Shown: in pieces, positions 35,079 through 43,170 of the stretch
Numbering within the stretch: the stretch's first letter is position 1
Layout of the letters: the number at the start of each line of letters is the position of its first letter
Source of the DNA: Betaproteobacteria bacterium
GTDB lineage: Bacteria > Pseudomonadota > Gammaproteobacteria > Burkholderiales > Burkholderiaceae
Direction of reading: 5' to 3'
Length of the DNA: 64,000 nucleotides
Assembly (NCBI GenBank): GCA_009927445.1
Contig: RFMZ01000201.1
Coordinates: 1-64,000 of the forward strand
Notes under the pieces: generated by a model
Told to the model about the DNA's origin: nothing
The model's input: only the letters and a program-made list of their open reading frames with translations
Databases searched by the model: none
Translations under genes and position numbers: made by a program

Positions 35079-35910
35079 CTTCTTTGACAAATACTTTCTT
35101 GGGTTTCGTATGAATAGGGTCTGACTCCGTGCCAGATTCTGGTACCGAACTACCAAATAATAAACCCTCTTTGATTTTTGGCAAGGTTACTTTTGGATTT
35201 AATATAGGCAAACCATGGGTTGGTGCAATGTACTGTACATCATATTTATCCATCAGATATTGCAAACGATTTACATATAAATTCATATCCGTAAATTTGG
35301 TCCAAAACAAGGCCCGATCCGCAAAAACTGCGGATACCTCTGGGATGTCTAATGAAATCGCCTCTTCAGCAAATAAGCCACAATGCCCGTCTTCGTGATA
35401 ATGGCTATATGCAAACCCATCACCTGGAAAGAGTACCCGCTCTTTGGTATCAAAACCCCACCAAGTTGTTCGCAAGTCACGGATCACCGGTTCAACCACC
35501 ACAAACTTTCTACCACCAAGGTCTAATTCGTCGCCCTCTCGCAAAGATTTCATCCGGTGAACATATTGGGGAAATGCCCAGTGATAGTCACTAATATCAC
35601 CACATAAAATAGCTTCAGGAAAACGATGCAAGATTCTTCCTAAACCACCAGCGTGCGGAGTTTCTTGATGCGTAACAAATAAATACTTCACTGGTGGTAA
35701 GCCCTTTTTCAAGGTAGCTAATTGTTGCTCAATTTTTGGAAAATCTTTTGGATGACCCGTCTCAATAATCATCGATGCGTCATTACCAACCAATAAAAAA
35801 GCTGCATTATAGGTATGATAGATTTTGCCATTAGCGCGTTGCTCTAAACAATCTCCTAGCCAAAATACGCCAGGAGCAATTTCTCTGGGAAGTTCCTTAG
35901 GTCCAATCAT
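35071..35910 (-). CDS. Metallo-beta-lactamase-fold protein, flavodiiron-type site variant
   Basis: MBL-fold hydrolase-like protein of 279 aa. The metal motif reads THQETPHAGG, an H-x-E-x-P-H variant related to the H-x-E-x-D-H of flavodiiron proteins (ODP domain), with Pro replacing Asp. The bridging Asp appears in LFPGDGFAYSH and a C-terminal His in APTHGLPIL. An HYHEDGHCG segment follows the Asp. It could be a diiron oxidase or oxygen-binding protein rather than a hydrolase. Ribosome site GAGGTAA precedes ATG 35910. It is 5 bp from its paralogue upstream and overlaps the TctC gene. Confidence 0.85.
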   Translation of the reverse strand: MIGPKELPREIAPGVFWLGDCLEQRANGKIYHTYNAAFLLVGNDASMIIETGHPKDFPKIEQQLATLKKGLPPVKYLFVTHQETPHAGGLGRILHRFPEAILCGDISDYHWAFPQYVHRMKSLREGDELDLGGRKFVVVEPVIRDLRTTWWGFDTKERVLFPGDGFAYSHYHEDGHCGLFAEEAISLDIPEVSAVFADRALFWTKFTDMNLYVNRLQYLMDKYDVQYIAPTHGLPILNPKVTLPKIKEGLLFGSSVPESGTESDPIHTKPKKVFVKEDD

Positions 35911-35915
35911 TGTAT

Positions 35916-36788
35916 TTACCTCACTTCATCTCGGTCCATGTAATACGGTGTTATTTGGCTTTTATCAAAGTCACGTAATGCTTCGTCTAATAATTGATAT
36001 TGCTGCTTTACTAATTCCTTCCCCTGAATAACACAACCATACCCAGGCGCAATATTTTCAATATCATATTTCTCAAAAATATCTGCTAATTTTTTTCGTA
36101 AGGAACCAGTGTCCCCGCCACGCAACCACCAATAGCGGGTATTTAATAAAAAACTTTTGACATGCTGAGCCGATGTTTGATTCGTAGTTGCATTTGTTAT
36201 CCAAGGCCCATCTTCTTGATCACGCCATTCATGTGTAAATGAATCAGACGTAAATAAGGTTTTAGTCACTTGATCATAAATCCAACGCGTCGCGATTAAA
36301 CGAATCGGCGCCTGAAAGGCTTCTAAGAGACGCTGATCCCCTGAACCAACATAGATTTTTTGGGCACGAGAAACCACGGTCGTTTTTAATGAGTAGGGTT
36401 GGGGATTCACCGAATCTGAGCGTCCACCAAAATCAACCCAAAGAGCCGCATCAGGATTGCTAGAGTAACACTGATCAACATGAAAAGCGCCCGCGATCGC
36501 CTCCACATTACAAACCGACATAAACTCATTTAATCGTAAAGGATAAATTGACAAAGGGGTTTTCTTATCGAGTAATCCGCCTATTTGAGTCAAGATACTA
36601 TCAGCATGGACGGTATAACCCGAGTCAAGAAGCAACGCCCCATCATCTTGCATGAGTAAATAGCAGTTCACAACTGAATACCCACGAGCATTGGCGGGAT
36701 ATGAACTCGCTAAACCATTTAATTCAAAAACATTTTGTAGTGCATATAAACTGTTTTTACTTAATTCTTGAATATGACTTGTTGCCAT
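35916..36788 (-). CDS. Degenerate metallo-beta-lactamase-fold protein
   Basis: Protein of 290 aa, similar in layout to its downstream neighbour: GYSVVNCYLLMQDDGALLLDSGYT is the N-terminal sandwich, TLFTSDSFTHEWRDQEDGPW the second, YDIENIAPGYGCVI the last block. The position of the HxHxDH motif reads RLNEFMSVCN, with no metal His, and the final His is Tyr (PGYG). The metal site therefore seems lost, so this may be a non-catalytic partner of the protein at 35071. First gene of that operon. Confidence 0.8.
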   Translation of the reverse strand: MATSHIQELSKNSLYALQNVFELNGLASSYPANARGYSVVNCYLLMQDDGALLLDSGYTVHADSILTQIGGLLDKKTPLSIYPLRLNEFMSVCNVEAIAGAFHVDQCYSSNPDAALWVDFGGRSDSVNPQPYSLKTTVVSRAQKIYVGSGDQRLLEAFQAPIRLIATRWIYDQVTKTLFTSDSFTHEWRDQEDGPWITNATTNQTSAQHVKSFLLNTRYWWLRGGDTGSLRKKLADIFEKYDIENIAPGYGCVIQGKELVKQQYQLLDEALRDFDKSQITPYYMDRDEVR

Positions 36789-37123
36789 TATTATCTCTAA
36801 TTTGCCTCTTTATTTACGGATCTCATAAGCCAAATTTACAATAATCGATGGCCTAAAAGCTCTGCGTGATTATTTTTGACGATTTAATGAATTTTATACT
36901 TTTTTTCAAGTTTAAGTATCACGACTGCTGTTTTAGCTAACCCTGGTTAGGTCAAGATTTAACCGCTAAGTAACTACGATCTTGTCTTTGGCGAATTCAC
37001 CGAAGTTCGTCACCGAAGTTCGTCACAAAAGTCTGACCAGTGTCTTCGCGCAACTTGGCAACATCACTCGGGCCACAACTCATCTTAAACTGCTGGAAGG
37101 ATTTAATGCAAAAAAATAGAAGT
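36789..37123. other. Intergenic region with a 13-bp tandem duplication
   Basis: No intact gene. CACCGAAGTTCGT occurs twice in tandem (36998-37010 and 37011-37023). The region also holds the short helix-turn-helix-like frame listed separately, and should contain the promoter for the MBL operon on its left side. Confidence 0.5.
36982..37119 (+). pseudogene. Possible remnant of a winged helix-turn-helix regulator
   Basis: A plus-strand open frame of 45 codons, from TTG to TAG, reads SLTSVFAQLGNITRATTHLK followed by LLEGF. It recalls the recognition helix region of IclR or ArsR regulators (L..A..lG.srATth..LklLE..Gf). It has no normal start and is too short to work, and it includes the 13-bp duplication. 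A chance match cannot be excluded. Confidence 0.25.
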
Positions 37124-37744
37124 CTATTGATTGACTGGGGACTGCGGATCCAATAATAAGGCCAAGACATCCTTGATTTGCTGTTCAGTTAATAACTGAA
37201 AATGCCCAAACCTGGGCATATTACTGCAGGCGTTATACGCCTTGGAATTATTAATTCTATTCCAGGTGTATTTGGTGATTTCCTCACTGTAGCCACGCGT
37301 CTTACCGTAGGCGATTAGGGATGGTCCAATGTTGCCATGTGAAATCTCTTTTTTATCAATCTGGTGACAGTTATAACAACTTCCACCATTAGTGGTATTG
37401 GCTGCATCAGTCCAAGTGCTCCCCCGACCACTTTGTGCAATTCGCTCACCACTTTTCCAGTCACCAACATATATGCCATCCGATGGTGGCTTAATGGCCG
37501 CTAAAGCAACTTTTTGGAGTTGTGCTTGCTTAGCCAAACCCGCTTTGGAGGATCGTAATTTTTCGTCCGAGCAAAGAGCCTGATTTTCATCTTGGACCAA
37601 TCGATCAAGTCCAGCGATTCCCTTGGCTTGAAAACTTTGACCTAAAATTTTTTGAACTTCCAGATCAACGCGTTGGGCAGAGGCGGAATTAACTACGAAA
37701 GATGTAATTAATCCAAAAGCCAAGCGCCAATATTGTGATTTCAT
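37124..37744 (-). CDS. soxX: SoxX, c-type cytochrome subunit of the SoxAX complex
   Basis: Periplasmic monoheme cytochrome c of 206 aa that pairs with SoxA to couple thiosulfate to SoxY. Leader WRLAFGLITSFVVNSASAQ; heme site SCYNCHQ around residue 125, preceded by GNCxxCH-like NGGSCYNCH, and a Met ligand in ACSNMPRFGHF near 180. The N-terminal extension of about 90 residues is typical of the longer betaproteobacterial SoxX. ATG 37744 is preferred over ATG 37750 because of the AGGA spacing. Last gene of the cluster, 5 bp after soxA. Confidence 0.92.
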   Translation of the reverse strand: MKSQYWRLAFGLITSFVVNSASAQRVDLEVQKILGQSFQAKGIAGLDRLVQDENQALCSDEKLRSSKAGLAKQAQLQKVALAAIKPPSDGIYVGDWKSGERIAQSGRGSTWTDAANTTNGGSCYNCHQIDKKEISHGNIGPSLIAYGKTRGYSEEITKYTWNRINNSKAYNACSNMPRFGHFQLLTEQQIKDVLALLLDPQSPVNQ

Positions 37745-37755
37745 ATTCATCCTAG

Positions 37756-38550
37756 TTAGCGTTTTAATCCTGGCGTCTGTATTACTCCGCCATGAGCAGT
37801 CTTAGCCATATACATGGATAAAGCAATCGTACCTTCAGAGCCATAAATCGGCTCAGGTAACCTTTGCTGCCGGAAACAGTCGTTCAGCCTTCGCTGCATT
37901 GTCCAAAACTCCCCGCTAGATACGCGATAAGCAGGCCAAGAACCCCACCCCTCAACAGCTCCCTTCGCTAATGTTAAGTTAGGCAAATCCTGCATGCGAA
38001 TCCGCTTACCATCCTCTGCATGACAACTTGCACAGGAAAAGTCCATCGGACCACCTTGATAATTAAAGATCTTCTTCCCTAAATCAAACATCTTTTTTTC
38101 CTGCGGGTGCGCTGCTAAAACTTGTACCTTCGCTCCCTTAGATGCTGTCACTACATAAGCGGTCAATGCCTCAATATCTTTGCGTAAACCCTTGCCAAAC
38201 GATTCTTTGATTACATCTTGAGAGGCTATCCCCTGAAGGGTCTCCATACATGTCATTAATCTTGACTCGACGTCTTGAACTCTTTTAGTGTCTGAGAAAT
38301 ATCTTGGTAGTTGTGCAAATGCGCCCTGCACAACACCAGGCCCTAAACCTAAATTACATTGTTCTAGAGTGGCATTCTTAGGGCCAGCAGGTTTTTTCCA
38401 TAACTCCTCACCAGCCGCTTCATATAATTCGGAGGGATTACCATCCGCAATCATTTGCCGGTACTTAGCAATCTCTTCCGCATTGCTCTGGGCAAATACG
38501 AAACTGTGACTGAAGGAAAAAATGACGCCGACAAGAATTTTTTTGATCAT
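37756..38550 (-). CDS. soxA: SoxA, cytochrome c subunit, single-heme type
   Basis: Periplasmic cytochrome of 264 aa forming the thiosulfate-conjugating SoxAX enzyme. Leader KKILVGVIFSFSHSFVFAQ. The C-terminal heme site is SCASCHAED, and the cysteine that ligates this heme appears later in LNDCFRQQRLPEP. The N-terminal position where diheme SoxA has CxxCH holds only single Cys (EQCNLGLG and MTCMETL), so it is the monoheme type with a likely disulfide. ATG 38550 begins the signal peptide; the longer frame to 38619 is ignored. Confidence 0.92.
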   Translation of the reverse strand: MIKKILVGVIFSFSHSFVFAQSNAEEIAKYRQMIADGNPSELYEAAGEELWKKPAGPKNATLEQCNLGLGPGVVQGAFAQLPRYFSDTKRVQDVESRLMTCMETLQGIASQDVIKESFGKGLRKDIEALTAYVVTASKGAKVQVLAAHPQEKKMFDLGKKIFNYQGGPMDFSCASCHAEDGKRIRMQDLPNLTLAKGAVEGWGSWPAYRVSSGEFWTMQRRLNDCFRQQRLPEPIYGSEGTIALSMYMAKTAHGGVIQTPGLKR

Positions 38551-38640
38551 TTTTAAGGCCTGTTTTAACTGCACTGTTTTAACGACGCTATCTTTGCTGA
38601 GATGAGTAATTTCAAGCAATACCCAAGCCCGCTATCTCTA

Positions 38641-38952
38641 TTATGAAACAATTGCCTTATCAGTCCTTGATTCTCCCTTAGAATCAACCCAACTAACCAC
38701 AACCTCATCGCCTTTCACAGCCCCTTTAAACTTCACATTTAAAAACGGATCCTTTGAAATAGCTGTTCCAAACTGCCCACGAAATACTTCCTTATCTTTT
38801 GCCTTGATCGCAACGTGCGCAATATGCCATGAGGGAATCGTCTTACCCGAACTGTCTTTGCGCTGCCCAGTCTCCATATCGTGCTTCATTAAAATCTTCA
38901 CATCCACTACCCCACCACTCTCGGTGGCGCGAACACGCATTGGATCAGCCAT
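38641..38952 (-). CDS. soxZ: SoxZ, thiosulfate carrier partner
   Basis: Small beta-sandwich protein of 103 aa that forms the SoxYZ carrier in the periplasm, without its own leader. MADPMRVRATESGGVVDVKI, MKHDMETGQRKDSSGKTIP and VVSWVDSKGESRTDKA match the family, including the HPMETG-like block (HDMETG). Placed between soxY and soxA. Confidence 0.94.
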   Translation of the reverse strand: MADPMRVRATESGGVVDVKILMKHDMETGQRKDSSGKTIPSWHIAHVAIKAKDKEVFRGQFGTAISKDPFLNVKFKGAVKGDEVVVSWVDSKGESRTDKAIVS

Positions 38953-39008
38953 TGTAATTTCCTCTGTTAATCATTGTATTGAATCAAACTCTGACAGTTA
39001 AAAACTGT

Positions 39009-39461
39009 TTAACCGCCACAGCCCCCTAAAGTTACTTTCACCTCTTTACTGGCTACGTACCATTTACCGTCGGCTTTAACAAGACCATACACATTGGAAC
39101 TTTGTGCCATCTTGACCCGCGTTGTAACAAAAGGTTGAGCCCCTTCCGGAAAGAAAAACTGCGCAGCTAATGCACTAGGATTTTTTTCAACGAGAATCGC
39201 CATTTGAGTAGCCTTGAGGGAAGTAACAACCCCCACCGGCACAACCGCACCATTTTCAGCTATGTCGGGGGCATTCAGAGTAATTGCGTTCGATTTTTCA
39301 AAGCCAGAAGCCCCTAAAGCCTTCATCACATCGTCCAAGCTTTTTCCATCAAAAGCAGCTTTATTCCAATCCTGTGCTTGTGATTGTGAAATCAATCCCG
39401 TAGTCACCATTAACCCAATTAATGCGGTGATTTGTACAACACTTCTGCGCTGTTTATTCAT
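39009..39461 (-). CDS. soxY: SoxY, thiosulfate-binding carrier protein
   Basis: Periplasmic carrier of 150 aa. Leader VVQITALIGLMVTTGLISQSQAQ, fold block ENGAVVPVGVVTSL and a C-terminal swinging arm VKVTLGGCGG that ends at the protein C-terminus, where the Cys carries the sulfur intermediate. First gene of the soxYZAX set; promoter expected in 39462-39636. No soxB, soxC or soxD is present in the window. Confidence 0.95.
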   Translation of the reverse strand: MNKQRRSVVQITALIGLMVTTGLISQSQAQDWNKAAFDGKSLDDVMKALGASGFEKSNAITLNAPDIAENGAVVPVGVVTSLKATQMAILVEKNPSALAAQFFFPEGAQPFVTTRVKMAQSSNVYGLVKADGKWYVASKEVKVTLGGCGG

Positions 39462-39636
39462 TTTTTTCTTTCCTAATTATTTCTTTTAACAATGCTCAAT
39501 TGACGGACACACATCTCATATCGCCTTGGTTTATATAGGTTTATTATCGCATAATTACGTCGCAATACCCATATTAAGTTGTTATTTACTTATATCCAAT
39601 TTCACATATACAATTCAAAACATTACTTCTGAATAA

Positions 39637-40557
39637 TTGCAAAGGAAACCCAACATGAACCATGATTTATTAAACGATACCTCGTCCCTGCTTGGACAGT
39701 CGACCCAAACGCGCCGATCGTTCTTAAAAACTTCTAGCGTAGCTGGACTTGGAATTGGCTTTGCAATCGCTTCAGAGCCAGTCCTAGCGCAAGCGATTAA
39801 AACCGACTTTACCGGTATTCAAGCTGGGGAGTCTGTCATTGAATACGGCTCGTCCAAACTGCCGATCTATGTCGCCAGACCCAGTCAAATATCCAAAAAT
39901 TTACCTGTTATGCTCGTCATTAGCGAAATTTTTGGAGTTCATGAACATATCGCAGATGTCGCTCGCCGCTTTGCCAAACTCGGATACCTAGCTATCGCTC
40001 CAGAGTTTTTCTATCGGGCTGGAGATCCGCAGCAACTTGGCACCGTTGCCGAAATCCAAGCAAAAATTGTCTCTCAAACCCCAGACGCACAAGTGCTTAG
40101 CGACCTGCGTGCCACGATAAACTGGGCCATGAAAGAAGGCGGATCAACCCAAAAAATTGGGATCAATGGATTTTGCTGGGGTGGACGCATTGTCTGGTTA
40201 GCTTGCGAACAAATTCCAGAAATTAAAGCCGGCGTTGCTTGGTACGGCCGCTTAACTGGGGATCGTACAGCGAATTTCCCATTTCAACCGGTCGACCTCG
40301 TATCCGTTCTTAAAGCGCCAGTTTTAGGTTTATATGCTGGTAAAGATGCTGGAATCTCTATGACTAGCGTAAATCAAATGCAAGAGGCTCTCAAGCAAGC
40401 CACTAAAAACCCTGCTGCACAAGCCTCAAAATTCATTATCTATCCAGAAGCTGGTCATGCTTTTCATGCCGATTACCGACCTAGTTATCGCAAAGAAGAT
40501 GCGAATTCTGGCTGGAGTGAGGCAATCAAGTGGTTTAAAGATCGAGGAACTATATAA
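39637..40557 (+). CDS. Dienelactone hydrolase-family protein, Tat-exported
   Basis: Alpha/beta hydrolase of the dienelactone hydrolase family, 306 aa. The Tat leader is TRRSFLKTSSVAGLGIGFA after about 27 residues; ATG 39655 (MNHDLL) may be the true start since it follows AAGGAAACC. The nucleophile is Cys in NGFCWGGRI, with Asp in YAGKDAGIS and His in PEAGHAFHAD completing the Cys-His-Asp triad. It would hydrolyse a lactone or ester in the periplasm. Divergent from soxY, not clearly part of sulfur metabolism. Confidence 0.9.
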   Translation: MQRKPNMNHDLLNDTSSLLGQSTQTRRSFLKTSSVAGLGIGFAIASEPVLAQAIKTDFTGIQAGESVIEYGSSKLPIYVARPSQISKNLPVMLVISEIFGVHEHIADVARRFAKLGYLAIAPEFFYRAGDPQQLGTVAEIQAKIVSQTPDAQVLSDLRATINWAMKEGGSTQKIGINGFCWGGRIVWLACEQIPEIKAGVAWYGRLTGDRTANFPFQPVDLVSVLKAPVLGLYAGKDAGISMTSVNQMQEALKQATKNPAAQASKFIIYPEAGHAFHADYRPSYRKEDANSGWSEAIKWFKDRGTI

Positions 40558-40600
40558 GCAAATTTGCCCAGCCCAGCGCATCCATCCCCCCATACCTCCA

Positions 40601-40632
40601 AGTGAATGCTGTGTATACAGCATAGCTTCACT
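40601..40632 (+). terminator. Hairpin between convergent hydrolase and YeeE genes
   Basis: TGCTGT-GTAT-ACAGCA (40607-40622) is a 6-bp stem-loop, continued by outer arms AGTGAA and TTCACT (40601-40606, 40627-40632) after a 4-nt bulge TAGC. Its location suits a bidirectional terminator; T tracts are short. Confidence 0.45.
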
Positions 40633-40669
40633 CAGGTTTAAAAACTAGGACTTACAACAAATCGGGTTT

Positions 40670-41785
40670 TTAAATGCGTTTCTCAAGATAACGTAGAGCC
40701 AGATAAGCCCCTAAGAAAAATCCTCCTAAGGCGATCATGGCACTCAAGGTTAAAGTGGAAATTCCACTTAACCCCTGACCGATGGTGCAACCCATTGCCA
40801 TAACCCCACCGACCCCCATACATGCCGCCCCCACCAGGTGATTAGCGGTATCCTCTAAGCCATTAAATCCTTGCCATTTCATTAAACCATGAACTTTGGC
40901 ACAAATAAATGCTCCCAAAATCATGCCAAGGACCAGCATCACTCCAATCGTGAGTTTTTTGGAGCTGTCACTAAAAAAGGATAAATAATCCAGAGTGTAG
41001 GATACCGGTGCAACAAATGACGCTGCTTCAATCCGGCCTGTATTAGTGGCTAAATAAACCTGCGCTAAAGTATTTGGGTCCTCCTCAACATAACCCAAAG
41101 AACCAGATACAAACCACAAAGCAATAATCGCTAACCCAACAAACAAGCCCGCTTGAATATTGTTCATGTTGAAGAAGTCTTTATCTTGGGCTATGTAAGT
41201 CATGATACATAAAAACACCACTATAGCTGTGAGCAATGCGATTAATGAGGTATCGATCCCCAAAAAATAAGCCAAAATGCTTGGCAAGTCTTGCTGGGTT
41301 GGCAATGTAAAAAATACTAAATCTGTGGTGTTTACGCGGACAACACCAAAGACACCCCGTAAGGTCATCTGCCCAAATACGCCAACTAAAACCATCACTA
41401 CAAGTGCTCTTAAACTTCCACTACCTATCCGAATAAGATTGCGGCCACCACATCCTGAGGCCAAAACCATACCAAAACCAAACATCGTACTACCAAGTAA
41501 GGTCGATAACCATAAGACTTTGGGTGCCGTATAGATAACGTCCTGGGTTTTAATCAAGCCGAAGTAATGCAATAAACCAAACCCTAAAACACTCACAGCA
41601 ATAGCAAATAGCCATTGTCGCAGTCGTGTTGCACTGCCCATCAAAATCAAATCACTAATGGCACCCATCGTACAAAAATTCGTTTTCTGTAAAACATATC
41701 CCAAGACCAAGGCACTGAAAAAGGCTCCGCCTAAAACTAACTGATATAAAGAGTGCATTTCGGAATTATTTAACATGCTCGCCAT
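40670..41785 (-). CDS. YeeE/YedE (TsuA-like) thiosulfate/sulfur transporter
   Basis: Inner-membrane protein of 371 aa with about ten helices in two halves. The Cys-bearing segments QKTNFCTMGAISDL, MVLASGCGGRNLIRIG and VMAMGCTIGQGLSGIS are those through which YeeE passes thiosulfate. Its position near soxYZAX suggests moving thiosulfate or sulfane sulfur between periplasm and cytoplasm. Single-gene unit. Confidence 0.92.
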   Translation of the reverse strand: MASMLNNSEMHSLYQLVLGGAFFSALVLGYVLQKTNFCTMGAISDLILMGSATRLRQWLFAIAVSVLGFGLLHYFGLIKTQDVIYTAPKVLWLSTLLGSTMFGFGMVLASGCGGRNLIRIGSGSLRALVVMVLVGVFGQMTLRGVFGVVRVNTTDLVFFTLPTQQDLPSILAYFLGIDTSLIALLTAIVVFLCIMTYIAQDKDFFNMNNIQAGLFVGLAIIALWFVSGSLGYVEEDPNTLAQVYLATNTGRIEAASFVAPVSYTLDYLSFFSDSSKKLTIGVMLVLGMILGAFICAKVHGLMKWQGFNGLEDTANHLVGAACMGVGGVMAMGCTIGQGLSGISTLTLSAMIALGGFFLGAYLALRYLEKRI

Positions 41786-41904
41786 TTTAAACCGAATAAT
41801 TGAAATACTTCCTAGCTAGGAAAATCAAGTCCTGTACAAATTGACTAAAGTGAACTCCTATTTTCGTTAAAATACAAATAACCAACTATTCATGAATATG
41901 CCAT

Positions 41905-42102
41905 ATGCCTATTACCAAAACACCGAAAGCTAAGCCGATCAAAAAACCTAATCCAGTCGCTAAAGCCTCTCAAAAGGTGACTTCAGGGTCTGGTAGACAT
42001 GCGTCAAAAAAGGATTTTAAACGCCAGTCAAAACATCAAAAAGCAATTGATGATTGTTTTTTAGCAATTCAAAAACAATCATCCCTTAATAAACTCCAGT
42101 AA
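41905..42102 (+). CDS. Small Lys-rich basic protein
   Basis: Frame of 65 aa, MPITKTPKAKPIKKPNPVAK at the N-terminus, with many Lys, Pro and Ser, and a C-terminal part KAIDDCFLAIQKQSSLN that looks helical. No leader or known domain. It could bind nucleic acid. It starts at an ATG 41905 without a good ribosome site and lies between YeeE and a TctC gene. Possibly real, but composition alone cannot show it. Confidence 0.45.
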   Translation: MPITKTPKAKPIKKPNPVAKASQKVTSGSGRHASKKDFKRQSKHQKAIDDCFLAIQKQSSLNKLQ

Positions 42103-42159
42103 TTTCTATCTCAATCGACAGTTGTTGTATGCTGATCGCACTTCTTCTTAAAATTATCT

Positions 42160-43140
42160 ATGAAACTTATTTCCAAACTCCTTACCCTCTCAATTACTCT
42201 ACTTTTTTCGATCTCTTTTGGCCTCTTCGCCCAAGAGTCTAACTATCCAAATAAAAATATCCGTTTAGTTATTCCTTTTCCAGCAGCAGGCCCAACTGAT
42301 ATTTTAGGGCGGGTTGTAGGGCAAAAACTGTCCGAACGACTCGGCCAAGCTGTCGTCATTGAAAATCGAGCAGGTGGAAATGGCACAATTGGCGCTGAAC
42401 TAGTTGCTAAAGCTCCGCCAGACGGCTATACAATCATGTTAACAACCTCTGGGGTTGTAACTGTTAATCCAACCCTGACTAAAGTTCAGTTTGATACGTT
42501 AAGAGACTTTATTCCGGTAATCATGACCTCTACCCTATCAAGCGTTCTAGTCGTTAATCCGGCTTTAGGGGTAAATTCAGTAAAAGACTTTATTCAACTC
42601 GCTAAATCCAAGCCAGGTTTGCTTAATTACGCCAGTTCAGGATCAGGTAGTACGAGTCATTTAGCCATGGAACAATTTAACCGCATGGCTGATGTGAAAA
42701 TAGTACGCGTCCCTTATAAAGGAGCTGCGCCCGCAGTCAATGACCTCTTATCAGGCAATGTCCAAGTTATGCTGATGGGCTTAACTACTGTGCTGCCGTT
42801 TATCCAAGCTGGCAAATTGACGGCAATCGGTGTCTCAAGTAATAAACCTTCACCGGTAGCCCCCAATATTCCAACCATTACCGGATCCGGACTGCCTGGA
42901 TTTGAAGCTAGTAATTGGCTGGGGTTTTTTGTGCCAACCAATACGCCAACAAACATTGTTAATAAACTAAATTCTGAAATTTATCAAATCATCCAGTTAC
43001 CTGAAGTAAAGGTAAAACTTTCGAAAGATGGCTTTGAACCTGTCGCACAAAATAGTCCGACACAGTTTAAAGAATTTTTAACTGGCGAAATTAATCGCTG
43101 GTCTAAGATCGTCAAAGAATTAGCCATTACCACCGAATAA
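42160..43140 (+). CDS. Bug/TctC-family substrate-binding protein
   Basis: Periplasmic binding protein of 326 aa. Leader LLTLSITLLFSISFGLFAQE; blocks IRLVIPFPAAGPTDILGRVV (PFPAAGP rather than PF.PGG), VENRAGGNGTIGAELVA, PPDGYTIMLTTSGV, VRVPYKGAAPAVNDLLSGNVQVMLM. First gene of a plus-strand cassette with MmgE/PrpD 30 bp and a D-2-hydroxyacid dehydrogenase further on, so its ligand may be a hydroxy-tricarboxylate or related acid. Confidence 0.93.
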   Translation: MKLISKLLTLSITLLFSISFGLFAQESNYPNKNIRLVIPFPAAGPTDILGRVVGQKLSERLGQAVVIENRAGGNGTIGAELVAKAPPDGYTIMLTTSGVVTVNPTLTKVQFDTLRDFIPVIMTSTLSSVLVVNPALGVNSVKDFIQLAKSKPGLLNYASSGSGSTSHLAMEQFNRMADVKIVRVPYKGAAPAVNDLLSGNVQVMLMGLTTVLPFIQAGKLTAIGVSSNKPSPVAPNIPTITGSGLPGFEASNWLGFFVPTNTPTNIVNKLNSEIYQIIQLPEVKVKLSKDGFEPVAQNSPTQFKEFLTGEINRWSKIVKELAITTE

Positions 43141-43170
43141 ACGATCACATCTTTCAAAAATCAGCACAAT

